From Sediminicola sp040566555 (GTDB lineage: Bacteria; Bacteroidota; Bacteroidia; Flavobacteriales; Flavobacteriaceae): a stretch of 64,000 nt of DNA. Positions 16,169 to 24,987 of this stretch are shown in pieces (the stretch's first letter is position 1; each line of letters starts with the position of its first letter). Both the position numbers and the translations under genes were made by a program. Under the pieces are notes generated by a model. That model did no database searches and was not told the DNA's origin. It saw only the letters and a program-made list of their open reading frames with translations. The stretch lies in contig NZ_JBEWYP010000002.1 of NCBI RefSeq assembly GCF_040566555.1, forward strand, positions 434,001-498,000. Reading direction: 5' to 3'.

Positions 16169-17143
16169 ATGCTTTTTACATCTTCCAGAACAAAAACAAG
16201 TGAAAATCTGTACACGGTTGCCTTTTATAATTTGGAAAACTTGTTCGATATAAGAAGGAATGACCATATTTTGGACGAGGATTTCACCCCAAACGGAATA
16301 AAAAGTTGGACGCCAAAAAGGTACGGGAAGAAGATTGTAAACCTAGGACGGGCTATATCCAGGATAGGTGAAAAGTTCAACCAACACCCCCCAGTATTGA
16401 TTGGGTTATCGGAGGTAGAGAATGAACATGTGCTCAACGACCTGTTATCTACAGAAAGTTTGTCAAAATCCGGTTATGGTTTTGTTCATTTCAATTCCCC
16501 TGATGAGAGGGGCATAGATACGGCCTTACTTTATAGAAAGAATTATTTTAAGGTGATCCAAGCCGAGCCAATACCTCTAAATGTGCATAGCCTGGAGGGC
16601 GTAGTGGATAGGACCAGGGATATTTTATATGTGCATGGAAGTTTAAATGGCGAAGAGGTACATCTTTTCATTAACCATTGGCCTTCCCGAAGAGACGGGG
16701 ATGTGGCAACAGCCTATAAAAGAATCCAAGCAGCCGATACTATTAAGGACTATATGACGGAATTGGAGAAAACCCACGTGGATCCAAACTATATCGTCAT
16801 GGGAGATTTTAATGATGATCCCAGTTCCGAGAGTATAAAAAAGTTGGTCACTTCCAAACAACTGTACAATCCCATGGAGAAAATGCTTACGCCTTTCCGG
16901 GGAAGCGCCCAGTACAAACGCAGGTGGAACCTGTTTGATCAGATCATAGTTTCCCATAATTTTTTTAATTACGAAAAAGGAACCCATAGTTTCGCCCATG
17001 CCAATATTTTTGATGAGCATTTTTTAAAGGAAGGAAAGGGCAAATACAAGGGCAGTCCATTGCGCACCTTTGTGGGGAACAAATACAAAGGAGGGTACAG
17101 TGACCATTTCCCGGTATACATCCAATTTAAATTCAACACATAA
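16169..17143 (+). CDS. Endonuclease/exonuclease/phosphatase-fold protein
   Basis: 324 residues, an EEP-superfamily hydrolase. The motif series is complete: VAFYNLENLFD, GLSEVENEHV (metal-binding Glu), FINHWPSRRDG (catalytic His), VMGDFNDDPSS (Asp/Asn) and GYSDHFPVYI (terminal Asp-His). Substrate unclear: DNA, phosphoinositide-like compounds or other phosphodiesters are all possible for the fold. No signal peptide is evident from the ATG at 16169. An ATG four bases earlier is out of frame. It stands between hflX (divergent) and a secreted subtilisin gene with no operon link. Confidence 0.88.
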   Translation: MLFTSSRTKTSENLYTVAFYNLENLFDIRRNDHILDEDFTPNGIKSWTPKRYGKKIVNLGRAISRIGEKFNQHPPVLIGLSEVENEHVLNDLLSTESLSKSGYGFVHFNSPDERGIDTALLYRKNYFKVIQAEPIPLNVHSLEGVVDRTRDILYVHGSLNGEEVHLFINHWPSRRDGDVATAYKRIQAADTIKDYMTELEKTHVDPNYIVMGDFNDDPSSESIKKLVTSKQLYNPMEKMLTPFRGSAQYKRRWNLFDQIIVSHNFFNYEKGTHSFAHANIFDEHFLKEGKGKYKGSPLRTFVGNKYKGGYSDHFPVYIQFKFNT

Positions 17144-17193
17144 GCAGCCATATTTTATATAGGTAATATCCAATCCTTTCCTGCACCTTTTAG

Positions 17194-17225
17194 GGACTAC
17201 AAAAAGACATTTTAGACTACAAAAA
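17194..17225 (+). repeat. Tandem GACTACAAAAAG repeats upstream of the subtilisin gene
   Basis: GACTACAAAAAG occurs at 17194-17205 and again at 17214-17225, a period of 20 bases (about two helical turns), each preceded by TTTTAG. The spacing suits a dimeric activator bound on one face of the DNA. It lies ~110 bases before the subtilisin start. Confidence 0.55.
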
Positions 17226-17251
17226 GTCGTAAATACGAAAACAATAGTGCA

Positions 17252-17260
17252 TTTCATCGA
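17252..17260 (+). promoter_or_regulatory. TTCATCG-type motif upstream of the subtilisin gene
   Basis: TTTCATCGA followed by an A-run, 27 bases after the tandem GACTACAAAAAG repeats and 40 bases before a TACATTTA box (one mismatch from TAnnTTTG) at 17300-17307. Confidence 0.4.
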
Positions 17261-17335
17261 AAAAAAGATGTTTTTTATCGATAATATGATGTATTGTCCT
17301 ACATTTATCATCCCAATCTTAATGAACCTACTTTT

Positions 17336-19546
17336 ATGGATACTAATATTCCTACAAGTCTCCCAACTTGTAAGCGTATTGTTCTAACGCTTACGCTACT
17401 TGCTTCCTTTCTGACTTTTGGTCAGAACAGGCAACAGGCGTTGCAAATCCAAGAGGAATATATCGGTTCCAAAATTCAGTCTTTCACTTCCGAGCTTAAA
17501 AAGGATTTTACAACTTCAAGGTCAAAAATGTTGTCCATGGCTAAGGCCAATGGATGGAAACTTTCTGAAACCTTGGAAAATGGAAATTTTGTGGAACTAC
17601 AAGATGTAGGTCCAGATGGCTCCCCAATTTACTATAGTACTTTTAGCGATAATGTAAGTCAGGTTTCAAGAGCAAGTGCCTTATATAGTAACGGTAGTTT
17701 GCACCTTGATCTTTCCGGAGAAGGAATGCAGGTTGGTGTATGGGATGGTGGTGTTGCATTAGCTTCCCACCAAGAGTTCGATACAAGAGCCAATATCGGT
17801 GATGCGGGTAATACGATCAGTGCCCATGCTACCATGGTAATGGGAACCCTTATTGCTTCTGGTGTTAAAGAAAAGGCCAAAGGTGTTGCATATAAGGCCA
17901 ATGCCACCACACATGACTGGTCTAGGGATAAAATTGAAGTAGCCGAAGCGGCTGCTAATGGTCTTTTGTTATCTAACCATTCTTATGGGATTAAAAGTGA
18001 TAGGGTGCCAGAGTGGTATTTTGGTTCTTATATTAAGGTATCCCAAGATTGGGATAAAATAATGTTCAATGCACCTTATTACTTAATGGTAAGTGCTGCA
18101 GGTAATGCCCAGAGAATGGGTGACAATTCACAACCAATATATGGGAAGTCATCTGATGGTTTCGATTTGATGTTAGGTTTTGCTGCCTCAAAAAATGGAG
18201 TAACGGTTGCTGCTGCAGATACCAGAATTAATACTGACGGTTCCTTGGCATCGGCCACGGTAGCCAATTACAGCAATTTTGGTCCTATGGACGATAGTCG
18301 TATTAAGCCGGATATCGCTGGGGGTGGAAATAATATCTATGCTGCCAATTCTTCAAGTGCTTCAAGTTATGATACATCTTCAGGTACCTCTATGGCTACC
18401 CCGGGAATCACTGGTTCCATGTTATTGTTACAAGAATATTATGAGCGTTTAAACGCTACCTTTATGAAGGCGGCCACCTTAAAAGGGATTGTTTTGCATA
18501 CTGCTGACGATGTTGATGCTCCGGGACCTGATTTTAAAATGGGATGGGGTGTTATGAATACCGCAAAAGCAGCTGAGTTGATTACCAATAAGGACTATGC
18601 CTCTATCATTTCTGAAGAAACATTAAATGATGGGGAGACCTTTTCTATTACAGTTACAGCCGATGGTAACAATCCTCTTAAAGCTTCTATCTCATGGACC
18701 GATCCTGCTGCGGAATATGTAAACAGAGGAATATTAAACGATGTAACTCCTGCCTTGGTAAACGATTTGGATATTAGGATCCTAAAAGATGGCAAGGAAT
18801 TTTTGCCTTGGAAACTAAGTGCTGCGAATGCTACTGCTGCTGCTACCAAAGGTGACAATTATGTTGATCCTTTCGAGAGAGTGGAAATAGACAACGCCTC
18901 TGGAGAGTATACCATTATCGTAACCAACAAGGGAAGTCTAAAAGATCAGTCTCAAAATTTTTCCATTCTTGTTTCCGGTATCAAAACCAATGATTGTAAG
19001 ATCAACGTGCCAACTGGGGTTTCTCTTGATGAAGCAACCGAAGAGGCTGTAAATGTAACTTGGAATGCACAGGTTGATGCCCTTTTTGAAATACAGTACA
19101 GAGAAATTGGTAAGGCCGATTGGAATGTTGATTATCAGTACGAGACTACCAATGCCTTAAAAGGGTTGGTGAAAGGAAAGACTTATGAAGTTAGATTGAG
19201 AACTTTTTGTAGCGCGAATGTGATGTCTGAGTTTACTTCTGAATTGGAGTTTACTTTTGACGGGGCATCGACTCAAATGGAAGAAGAAATTGTAATGGAA
19301 GAGCTTTCCATTTCTGAGCCACTGAAATTGGCCATCTATCCAAATCCTGCTGTGGAGCAAATTAGCATAGACAGTGCGGTTTCCCAAAATGCACGATTCT
19401 CTATCGTCAACACAATGGGCTTAACAGTGAAGACCGGAGAGGCCAGTCAGAGGAAAATAGATGTGGCGAATCTTGCTGCCGGACTTTATATCCTTACGGT
19501 TCAAGATTTGGAAGGCGTAAAGTCAACCAAATTCTACAAAAGCTAA
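17336..19546 (+). CDS. Secreted S8 subtilisin-like protease with T9SS sorting domain
   Basis: 736 residues. A signal peptide (residues ~13-30, ending FGQ) is followed by an S8 catalytic domain with Asp137 (GVWDGGV), His164 (SAHATMVMGT), oxyanion Asn257 (SAAGNAQ) and Ser352 (GTSMATPG). Next come a beta-sandwich, a fibronectin III-like domain (~570-645, starting CKINVPTGVSL) and a C-terminal type A T9SS signal (LAIYPNPAVEQISI ... AAGLYILTV ... KFYKS). It should be exported and attached at, or released from, the cell surface by the type IX system. I start at ATG 17336; the frame is open upstream but that stretch is the promoter region. Its stop overlaps the convergent exonuclease by about 4 bases. 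Confidence 0.94.
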   Translation: MDTNIPTSLPTCKRIVLTLTLLASFLTFGQNRQQALQIQEEYIGSKIQSFTSELKKDFTTSRSKMLSMAKANGWKLSETLENGNFVELQDVGPDGSPIYYSTFSDNVSQVSRASALYSNGSLHLDLSGEGMQVGVWDGGVALASHQEFDTRANIGDAGNTISAHATMVMGTLIASGVKEKAKGVAYKANATTHDWSRDKIEVAEAAANGLLLSNHSYGIKSDRVPEWYFGSYIKVSQDWDKIMFNAPYYLMVSAAGNAQRMGDNSQPIYGKSSDGFDLMLGFAASKNGVTVAAADTRINTDGSLASATVANYSNFGPMDDSRIKPDIAGGGNNIYAANSSSASSYDTSSGTSMATPGITGSMLLLQEYYERLNATFMKAATLKGIVLHTADDVDAPGPDFKMGWGVMNTAKAAELITNKDYASIISEETLNDGETFSITVTADGNNPLKASISWTDPAAEYVNRGILNDVTPALVNDLDIRILKDGKEFLPWKLSAANATAAATKGDNYVDPFERVEIDNASGEYTIIVTNKGSLKDQSQNFSILVSGIKTNDCKINVPTGVSLDEATEEAVNVTWNAQVDALFEIQYREIGKADWNVDYQYETTNALKGLVKGKTYEVRLRTFCSANVMSEFTSELEFTFDGASTQMEEEIVMEELSISEPLKLAIYPNPAVEQISIDSAVSQNARFSIVNTMGLTVKTGEASQRKIDVANLAAGLYILTVQDLEGVKSTKFYKS

Positions 19547-20256
19547 ACGCGGACAATATCATATTCGTCCAAAAGATCCTCATTTCTTAATCGCAGAAAT
19601 ACCTGTACCGTTGTGATCACATCCAGTTCACAATATTTAATTATTCTATCTATATCATTCTCCTTATAGTACACGTCCTTTACCATGCTCCCATCTATGT
19701 CTTCTTTTGGTGAAGGAATGCCTAGGACATTTGCCATTAGTTTTAGAGAGGTAAAATGCTTGTAATCGCCAAATTTCCACAACTCCATAGTATCTAAATG
19801 TGGAATTTCCCAGGGCTTTTTCCCGAACAGATCCAGTTTTGCGGGCAAATCAATACCATTAATGATCATTCTTCTGGCGATATAGGGAAAATCAAATTCC
19901 TTCCCATTATGGCCACAGAGTAAATATTTGGGATGGTTGAAATAAGAATCCAAGAGATTTTTGAATTCCTTTAAGAGGCTTTTTTCCTCCCCGTGAAAAC
20001 TGGTGACCCTTAGGGTTCTGGCTTCTCCCTTATGGGTGAAGTATCCCACAGAAATACATACGATCTTGCCAAACTCGGCCCAGATGCCCGCTCTTTCATA
20101 AAATTCTTCGGCAGTAAAATCTTCTTTGCGCTGGTATTTTGATTTCAGTTCCCAGAGTTCCTGCTTTCCTCCATCAAGTTGTGAGAAAGTTTCGTGTTCA
20201 GGCACCGTTTCAATATCGAGGAACAAGATGTGTTCCAGGTTTATTTTATGCAACAT
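19543..20256 (-). CDS. 3'-5' exonuclease, PolB/DEDD-like
   Basis: 237 residues of the RNase H-like DEDDy superfamily, close to the predicted PolB-like exonuclease family. Visible ligands: Asp14 and Glu16 in LFLDIETVPE (motif I), Asp in HNGKEFDFPYIARR (motif II) and YCELDVITT with Tyr and Asp (motif III). It probably trims DNA or RNA 3' ends; the specific role is not known. The ATG lies immediately next to the stop of the upstream DUF4153 gene with no base between, so translation is probably coupled. Confidence 0.86.
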   Translation of the reverse strand: MLHKINLEHILFLDIETVPEHETFSQLDGGKQELWELKSKYQRKEDFTAEEFYERAGIWAEFGKIVCISVGYFTHKGEARTLRVTSFHGEEKSLLKEFKNLLDSYFNHPKYLLCGHNGKEFDFPYIARRMIINGIDLPAKLDLFGKKPWEIPHLDTMELWKFGDYKHFTSLKLMANVLGIPSPKEDIDGSMVKDVYYKENDIDRIIKYCELDVITTVQVFLRLRNEDLLDEYDIVRV

Positions 20257-22047
20257 CTAGTATTTTTTTAAAAAAAGAAAGGCCTTGGCGTTGTTTATTT
20301 GAACAGAATCTTTTTCCATAAAAAATCCCAATTCCGTAAAAATAAGTTCAGCTTCAATACTATCATTTTTTGCTACAAAAACCAAATCCTTGTCCCTTAT
20401 CGAATTAAAATCAATATAGGAGGTCAGTCTTTTAAACCCCTCTTTCATGGGGATGGTCAGCACTTCTTTTTGATCTTCTTGCTCTATGACCAATTCTGTC
20501 TTAGTGTTGCTAAAAAGCACCTTAAACGGACCTATCGTTAAGTTTCCTCTCTCATAGTCGTTAAAGTTCAAGGCAGCAAAATGATCATAATCCGAAATGT
20601 CATAGGAATGTACCTTTTCATTCGGATCGTAATAGCTAAAGTAATTGTTTCGATGGTCCATTATATCCTCGGCATCAGGGTCCAAATAAATCCCCAAGGA
20701 GTCCAATATGCGTTCTGTGGGTAGGTAACTATATCTGGTATAAGTCTCTGTACTATCCTTAAAGGCGTTATCTATGGAGATGCCCGTTACCTCGTTTAAG
20801 AGAGGGATGGCATCCCTTTCGTTGAGGTAGATTAAAATGGATCGCAGCTGCTCGATATCTGAACCAGAAGCCATCCCCTTATTTTTTTTAATATGGGAAT
20901 AGACTTTTTCAAATTGTTTTGCCTGACTGTGCTTGGATACTGTAAAGGCACCCCAAAAGCCAAAGGAGACAAACAACGCGATCAAAAATAGGGAGATGGG
21001 CAGAATGCGGAGCGACTTCTTTTTACTGAGTAATAAGTACAGGGTATTCCCTGTAATCCAAAGTGCTAGTGCAAATACAAAATATCTGTTTTCTGTTATA
21101 CCGTAATCAGCGATACGTCTGATGATTGCTATAAACAGTAAAATCAACAAGGGGCTCAATAAAATGTAAAACAGGGGGTAGAAGTAATTGATGGACCAAG
21201 ATTTTAAGGTTTTCTGTACCGGGTTGATCAAAACTTGGATCAGAAAGCCCAAAAAGGCCAATGCGGTTACTAAATAGGAGACCCACCCTTTAGGCAGTTC
21301 CCAAGCAACAATAATTTTAAAACTATAGGCGTAAAGAATCAAAATATAGAGCAAAGCCAAAGGAATAAGGATATAGGAAACCAGAACCTCAAGGGCCTTT
21401 TCATATTTCACCTTTGTCTGTCCCATAATATCCCTTGGAAAGTTGGCCATAAAGATCCAGCTGTTTACAATGCCGAGGCAAACGATAAAAAGCTGACCGT
21501 AACGCTTGGCATCTAGGTCATAGTCGAACAAAAATTTTACAGCCGTCATGGCCAATACCAGGCCAAGGTAAAGAATTCCCGAAAAGAATAGACTTCTGAC
21601 AATTGAGGTGGCTATATTTTTTAAATAATTCCAATATGCCGGACTGTTCCATGTAAATGCAAATGGTGCGAACAAGACAAATAAATGTCCCGCTAAGAGA
21701 TACAGGAAAAAACGCGTAAAGAACTTAGGATTTATGTCGAATTCAATAAAATCTGGTAATTGGATATAAAAGAGAAGCAAAAGCAGGAGGACCATAATCT
21801 TAAGCCACCACCATTTTTTTGGATTTGCGGTTTGCTCTATCAAAAATTGTGTGCCTGTAAGCCAGCTAACCCCTAGGATGAGGGTCAATACCTTGCCGCC
21901 GTGCTCTTCAAAAAGGGTAGTGGGCTGGTATTCTATAATATAAATCCCAAATAAGGTACCGAGTACTACCCAGCTTAGGGTCAGCGGAAATCTCTGGAAA
22001 GCATCCCTGGCTTTGGAAATGATTTCCTTTATTGATGGTAGGTTCAT
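20257..22047 (-). CDS. DUF4153 multi-spanning membrane protein
   Basis: About 596 residues. The N-terminal ~380 residues hold roughly ten to twelve membrane segments, and the last ~210 form a soluble domain (from about KQFEKVYSHIKKNKG). It matches the DUF4153 type of Bacteroidetes membrane proteins, function unknown. I start at MNLPSIKEIISKARDAFQRFP (22047); a start 13 codons upstream exists, but a TATCTTTA box lies between the two, so the inner one fits better. Operon with the exonuclease downstream (0 bp). The spacer upstream contains repeat element R1 and a TTCATCG motif facing this gene. Confidence 0.85.
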   Translation of the reverse strand: MNLPSIKEIISKARDAFQRFPLTLSWVVLGTLFGIYIIEYQPTTLFEEHGGKVLTLILGVSWLTGTQFLIEQTANPKKWWWLKIMVLLLLLLFYIQLPDFIEFDINPKFFTRFFLYLLAGHLFVLFAPFAFTWNSPAYWNYLKNIATSIVRSLFFSGILYLGLVLAMTAVKFLFDYDLDAKRYGQLFIVCLGIVNSWIFMANFPRDIMGQTKVKYEKALEVLVSYILIPLALLYILILYAYSFKIIVAWELPKGWVSYLVTALAFLGFLIQVLINPVQKTLKSWSINYFYPLFYILLSPLLILLFIAIIRRIADYGITENRYFVFALALWITGNTLYLLLSKKKSLRILPISLFLIALFVSFGFWGAFTVSKHSQAKQFEKVYSHIKKNKGMASGSDIEQLRSILIYLNERDAIPLLNEVTGISIDNAFKDSTETYTRYSYLPTERILDSLGIYLDPDAEDIMDHRNNYFSYYDPNEKVHSYDISDYDHFAALNFNDYERGNLTIGPFKVLFSNTKTELVIEQEDQKEVLTIPMKEGFKRLTSYIDFNSIRDKDLVFVAKNDSIEAELIFTELGFFMEKDSVQINNAKAFLFLKKY

Positions 22048-22149
22048 AGGTTGGTGTTTCTCTATTAAAGATACGTAATTTTGCATACGATTTTAACACA
22101 AGGCCTTAACCGTCTGTTTTGAAAAAAGGAGGTAGAGTAGATTTAAGGC

Positions 22150-22296
22150 AAACCGACCAGTAGGTTGGTTTTGTGTTTAAAGTATAGTGGTGAATGAATC
22201 AGGAGTAGGATTGAAAAATAGGGAATATCCGATGAACTGCATTTTTTGGGAACAGTGGGATAAAAATGGAAGCAATAACCAACTGAGTGGTCAGTT
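22150..22296. repeat. Two-hairpin intergenic element, copy R1
   Basis: Hairpin 1 is AAACCGACC - AGTA - GGTTGGTTT (22150-22172, one G-U). Hairpin 2 is around AACTGAGTGGTCAGTT (22281-22296). The centres are 126 bases apart, against 127 in copy R2 at 44.7 kb. It lies in the upstream region of the DUF4153 operon. The dyads look like TetR-type operators, but no such regulator gene is nearby. Confidence 0.5.
22230..22237 (-). promoter_or_regulatory. TTCATCG-type motif upstream of the DUF4153 gene
   Basis: CGATGAAC on the plus strand, that is GTTCATCGG reading toward the DUF4153 gene. It lies within element R1. Confidence 0.3.
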
Positions 22297-22301
22297 TTTT
22301 T

Positions 22302-22775
22302 TTAAAAAAGGGATTGTTGTTTAGCTGGACTTTCGTGTTCCAAAAGCCATTTTTTACGGTGCAATCCCCCCGCATAGCCGGTCAAGGACCCATCACTCCC
22401 AATAACCCTATGGCATGGTACTATCACCCAAAGTGGATTTTTACCATTCGCGGCAGCAACTGCCCTTATGGCTTTAGGGTCGCCCAAGGTTTTGGAGAGG
22501 TCCAAATAGGAAACCGTTTTTCCATAAGGAATTTGTTCCAGGGCCTCCCATACCTTTTTTTGGAAATCTGTTCCTTCCGGATTTAATGTTAGGCTAAACT
22601 GCGAACGCTTGCCCTCAAAGTATTCATTGAGTTGGTATACGGCATCCTCCAATTCTTCGGGAATAACATCCGTTAATTTCTCTTCGGAATCCAGAATGGT
22701 TACATTGGATAATCCGAATTCATCACCTTCCAGTTTAGCAATCCCTAATGGCGTCTTGATGAAAGCTGTTTCCAT
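22302..22775 (-). CDS. ogt: Methylated-DNA--protein-cysteine methyltransferase
   Basis: Suicide DNA repair protein that takes the alkyl group from O6-alkylguanine. 157 residues. The active site is WVIVPCHRVIGSDG with Cys121, and the helix-turn-helix part is GKTVSYLDLSKTLGDPKAIRAVAAANGKNP. The N-terminal domain is short, as in Ogt proteins without the Ada regulatory part. Its ATG overlaps the stop of the CNNM/CBS gene by one base (TAATG on the minus strand), indicating coupled translation in one operon. Confidence 0.94.
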   Translation of the reverse strand: METAFIKTPLGIAKLEGDEFGLSNVTILDSEEKLTDVIPEELEDAVYQLNEYFEGKRSQFSLTLNPEGTDFQKKVWEALEQIPYGKTVSYLDLSKTLGDPKAIRAVAAANGKNPLWVIVPCHRVIGSDGSLTGYAGGLHRKKWLLEHESPAKQQSLF

Positions 22776-24001
22776 TACTTGTCTTCTTTGGTAAGGTCTT
22801 TATTCGGATTTTCTTCCTTTGCCTCATTGGCATTACTGTTGTCATCCTCTGGGTTAACGGATTTGTCGTTACTGGTTTTGGAGTTATCTGGCTTAGTATC
22901 ATCTATGATACCCGATCTTTTGGCCCTTTTTTGCCAATTTTTACGTGCCAGATGTTGCAAATTCTCCGTATCATCACTTTCATCCATGATTTCAAGTCCC
23001 AACAAGGTCTCTATGACGTCTTCCATGGTGACCAACCCGCTTACGGAGCCGTATTCATCTACCACGAGGGCAATATGTGCCCTCTTGGATATAAATTGCT
23101 CAAATAGTTCAGGAATGGGCTTGTTGCGCTCCACAACCAGAATATCCCTTTTTATATCCGATAAGGGGGTGTCCCCCTCTTCATTGATAATAGCTTCCAA
23201 GACCTCATCTTTGAGGACAAAACCCGAAATGTTATCTTGGCGTTCATTATATACTGGGATTCTAGAGAACCTGAGCTTTTGGTTGGCCTCACGAAAATCT
23301 TTGATACTTATCTTTTCAGAGGCGGTTTTCATAACAGATCTTGGGGTCATAACGTCTTTGGCCACAATCTGGTCAAATTTCAAAAGGTTTTTGATCACGG
23401 TTGATTCTGACTTTTCAAAGACACCTTCCTCATGCGCAATATCGGCCATTGCAGTAAAATCTTCCCTGCTAAGAATGCTTCCATGATGCCCTTTACCGCC
23501 AATGAGTTTGGTGAATAGCTGCAAGACCCATAACAACCCCGTCCATTTGAGGCCCAAGACCATTATCTTTAATGTTTTTGCACTGAAATTCGCCAATTTT
23601 TTCCAATAGGTGGCGCCAATAGTTTTTGGAATGATCTCAGAAGCCACCAAAATTAAGATGGTCATGATGGTGGAAACGATTCCAACCATTGCTTCTTCTG
23701 TGAAAGGGATTCCGAATAGACTTTTCTCACTGCTGCCATAGAGTTCCACATAGGCAACTTTTGCCTGAACCCCCACTAAGATGGCTCCAACCGTGTGTGC
23801 AATCGTGTTAAGGGTCAAAATGGCAATTAAGGGTTGGTCAACATCCTTCTTAAGATCCTCCAGGATTATGGCGAAATGTTTCCCCTCCTTCTTTTTCACA
23901 TTGACAAAGGTTGGAGTAATACTGAGAAGTACCGCCTCCAAGATGGAACATATAAATGATACAAGAATGGAGATGATGGCAAATAAAATGAGTAGGCCCA
24001 T
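22775..24001 (-). CDS. CNNM/CBS domain membrane protein (hemolysin C/CorC family)
   Basis: 408 residues. A DUF21/CNNM membrane domain with about four segments (residues 1-165, including SEIIPKTIGATYWKKLA) is followed by two CBS domains (AKDVMTPRSVMKTAS ... FSRIPVYNERQDNISGFV; and KRAHIALVVDEYGSVSGLVTMEDVIETLLG). The tail of ~65 residues is Asn/Asp/Lys/Glu-rich and probably disordered. Relatives take part in Mg2+/Co2+ transport or its control; older hemolysin labels are not supported by function. The HlyC/CorC terminal transporter domain is missing, so this is a short version. First gene of an operon with ogt. Confidence 0.88.
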   Translation of the reverse strand: MGLLILFAIISILVSFICSILEAVLLSITPTFVNVKKKEGKHFAIILEDLKKDVDQPLIAILTLNTIAHTVGAILVGVQAKVAYVELYGSSEKSLFGIPFTEEAMVGIVSTIMTILILVASEIIPKTIGATYWKKLANFSAKTLKIMVLGLKWTGLLWVLQLFTKLIGGKGHHGSILSREDFTAMADIAHEEGVFEKSESTVIKNLLKFDQIVAKDVMTPRSVMKTASEKISIKDFREANQKLRFSRIPVYNERQDNISGFVLKDEVLEAIINEEGDTPLSDIKRDILVVERNKPIPELFEQFISKRAHIALVVDEYGSVSGLVTMEDVIETLLGLEIMDESDDTENLQHLARKNWQKRAKRSGIIDDTKPDNSKTSNDKSVNPEDDNSNANEAKEENPNKDLTKEDK

Positions 24002-24369
24002 ATAGTTTTTAAAATTCTAAGGTAAGCATAATCTGAAAAAGACAATAACCCTAAACAAATAGATTGTAATCCTTTCGTAATATTCAATGTTGGCCATATG
24101 AGATGTTCTCTTGAAGTAGGCTTGTTTGATCCCTAGAAATAAGCTCCAAAACTATTGCTTTTAACACTGAAAACGAAACCCTTTGGTCTATTATGCCAAA
24201 TGGTATCATGAAATATTCGTGATGCCAAATGTGAAATAGTTAGTAAAGTAAAAGAAAAGGTAAATAGGTTCAAGTAATTATAATATAATAGATTACAATT
24301 TATTTAAAGAGTATCTATAAAGAAATAATAAATTATTAGTGATTATTTCAAAGGGTGGCGGGGAGACGT
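24002..24369. other. Intergenic stretch without a gene
   Basis: 368 bp between two minus-strand genes, AT-rich, with no credible frame. ATGCCAAATG occurs twice (24193-24202 and 24222-24231), 29 bases apart in direct orientation. No terminator and no good TAnnTTTG match found. It probably contains the promoter of the CNNM/CBS gene and the 3' end of the DinB-like gene region. Confidence 0.5.
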
Positions 24370-24879
24370 TTACCACCCAGTATATTTTGGGGGTTCAATG
24401 TTGTTGAGGTTGAGGTAAACGATCAGTTGACCTCTATGATGGGTCACATGATCCTGCAATAAGTTCAACATTTGAAACTTTGTTTTTTCGCCGGCGAAGA
24501 AGTCCACCTTTGTTTTTAGGTCTTCTGGTGATGAGTTTTTTATGGCTTCACCAATGAGGTCAAAACAATTGGTGAGTTCTAAAATGGTCTGCGTTTTTAA
24601 ATTATTCTTCTCATCCGTTGAACCATCTGATTTTTTAAAATTGAAGTAGGTGCTCCCAAGCCATTCCATGTTCTGTTGAATATGTTTTAACTGTTCTACA
24701 AAGGTCATTTCCCTGCTGGTAGGTTTGTAGTCGTATTGTTCAAGGGGCATGGCTTGAGCAACTTCTAAAAGATAGGTTTTGGAGTTCTCCCATTTTTCTA
24801 GAAAAGCGGGAATAGTCTGGTCTTGGGAGTGTGCTTGAATTATAAAAAGACTGAAGAGTATAAAACTGAGAATTTTCAT
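24370..24879 (-). CDS. DinB-superfamily protein with signal peptide
   Basis: About 169 residues. MKILSFILFSLFIIQAHSQ is a signal peptide, so this DinB-like four-helix protein is exported, probably to the periplasm. Possible metal ligands are His in LKHIQQNMEWL and the pair in DHVTHHRGQLIVYL, the usual DinB/YfiT triad positions. Such proteins are often metal-dependent thiol transferases, but the role here is unknown. I start at ATG 24879, where the signal peptide begins; an upstream TTG/ATG extension of 15 codons would spoil it. A minus-strand terminator separates it from hemB. Confidence 0.82.
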   Translation of the reverse strand: MKILSFILFSLFIIQAHSQDQTIPAFLEKWENSKTYLLEVAQAMPLEQYDYKPTSREMTFVEQLKHIQQNMEWLGSTYFNFKKSDGSTDEKNNLKTQTILELTNCFDLIGEAIKNSSPEDLKTKVDFFAGEKTKFQMLNLLQDHVTHHRGQLIVYLNLNNIEPPKYTGW

Positions 24880-24921
24880 TTTGACTGTAGCGTATTGTTT
24901 ATTTTTCGGTTGTAATTTACT

Positions 24922-24960
24922 CAAAAAAAATGCCTTTACATGATTAATGTAAAGGCATTT
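24922..24960 (-). terminator. Intergenic terminator upstream of the DinB-like gene
   Basis: A perfect 14-bp stem AAATGCCTTTACAT / ATGTAAAGGCATTT with the loop GATTA. On the minus strand it is followed by eight T. It terminates the hemB transcript, which ends at 24988. Confidence 0.88.
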
Positions 24961-24987
24961 ATATGCAATTTGGGAAGGCTATTGGCC

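Noticed and set aside
22779..23486. 235-codon plus-strand frame opposite the CNNM/CBS gene
   Set aside because: Ser/Leu-rich antisense frame over well conserved CBS domains; no start context.
24193..24231. ATGCCAAATG direct repeat as a CRISPR or att site
   Set aside because: Only two 10-bp copies, with no array, no integrase and no duplicated flanks.
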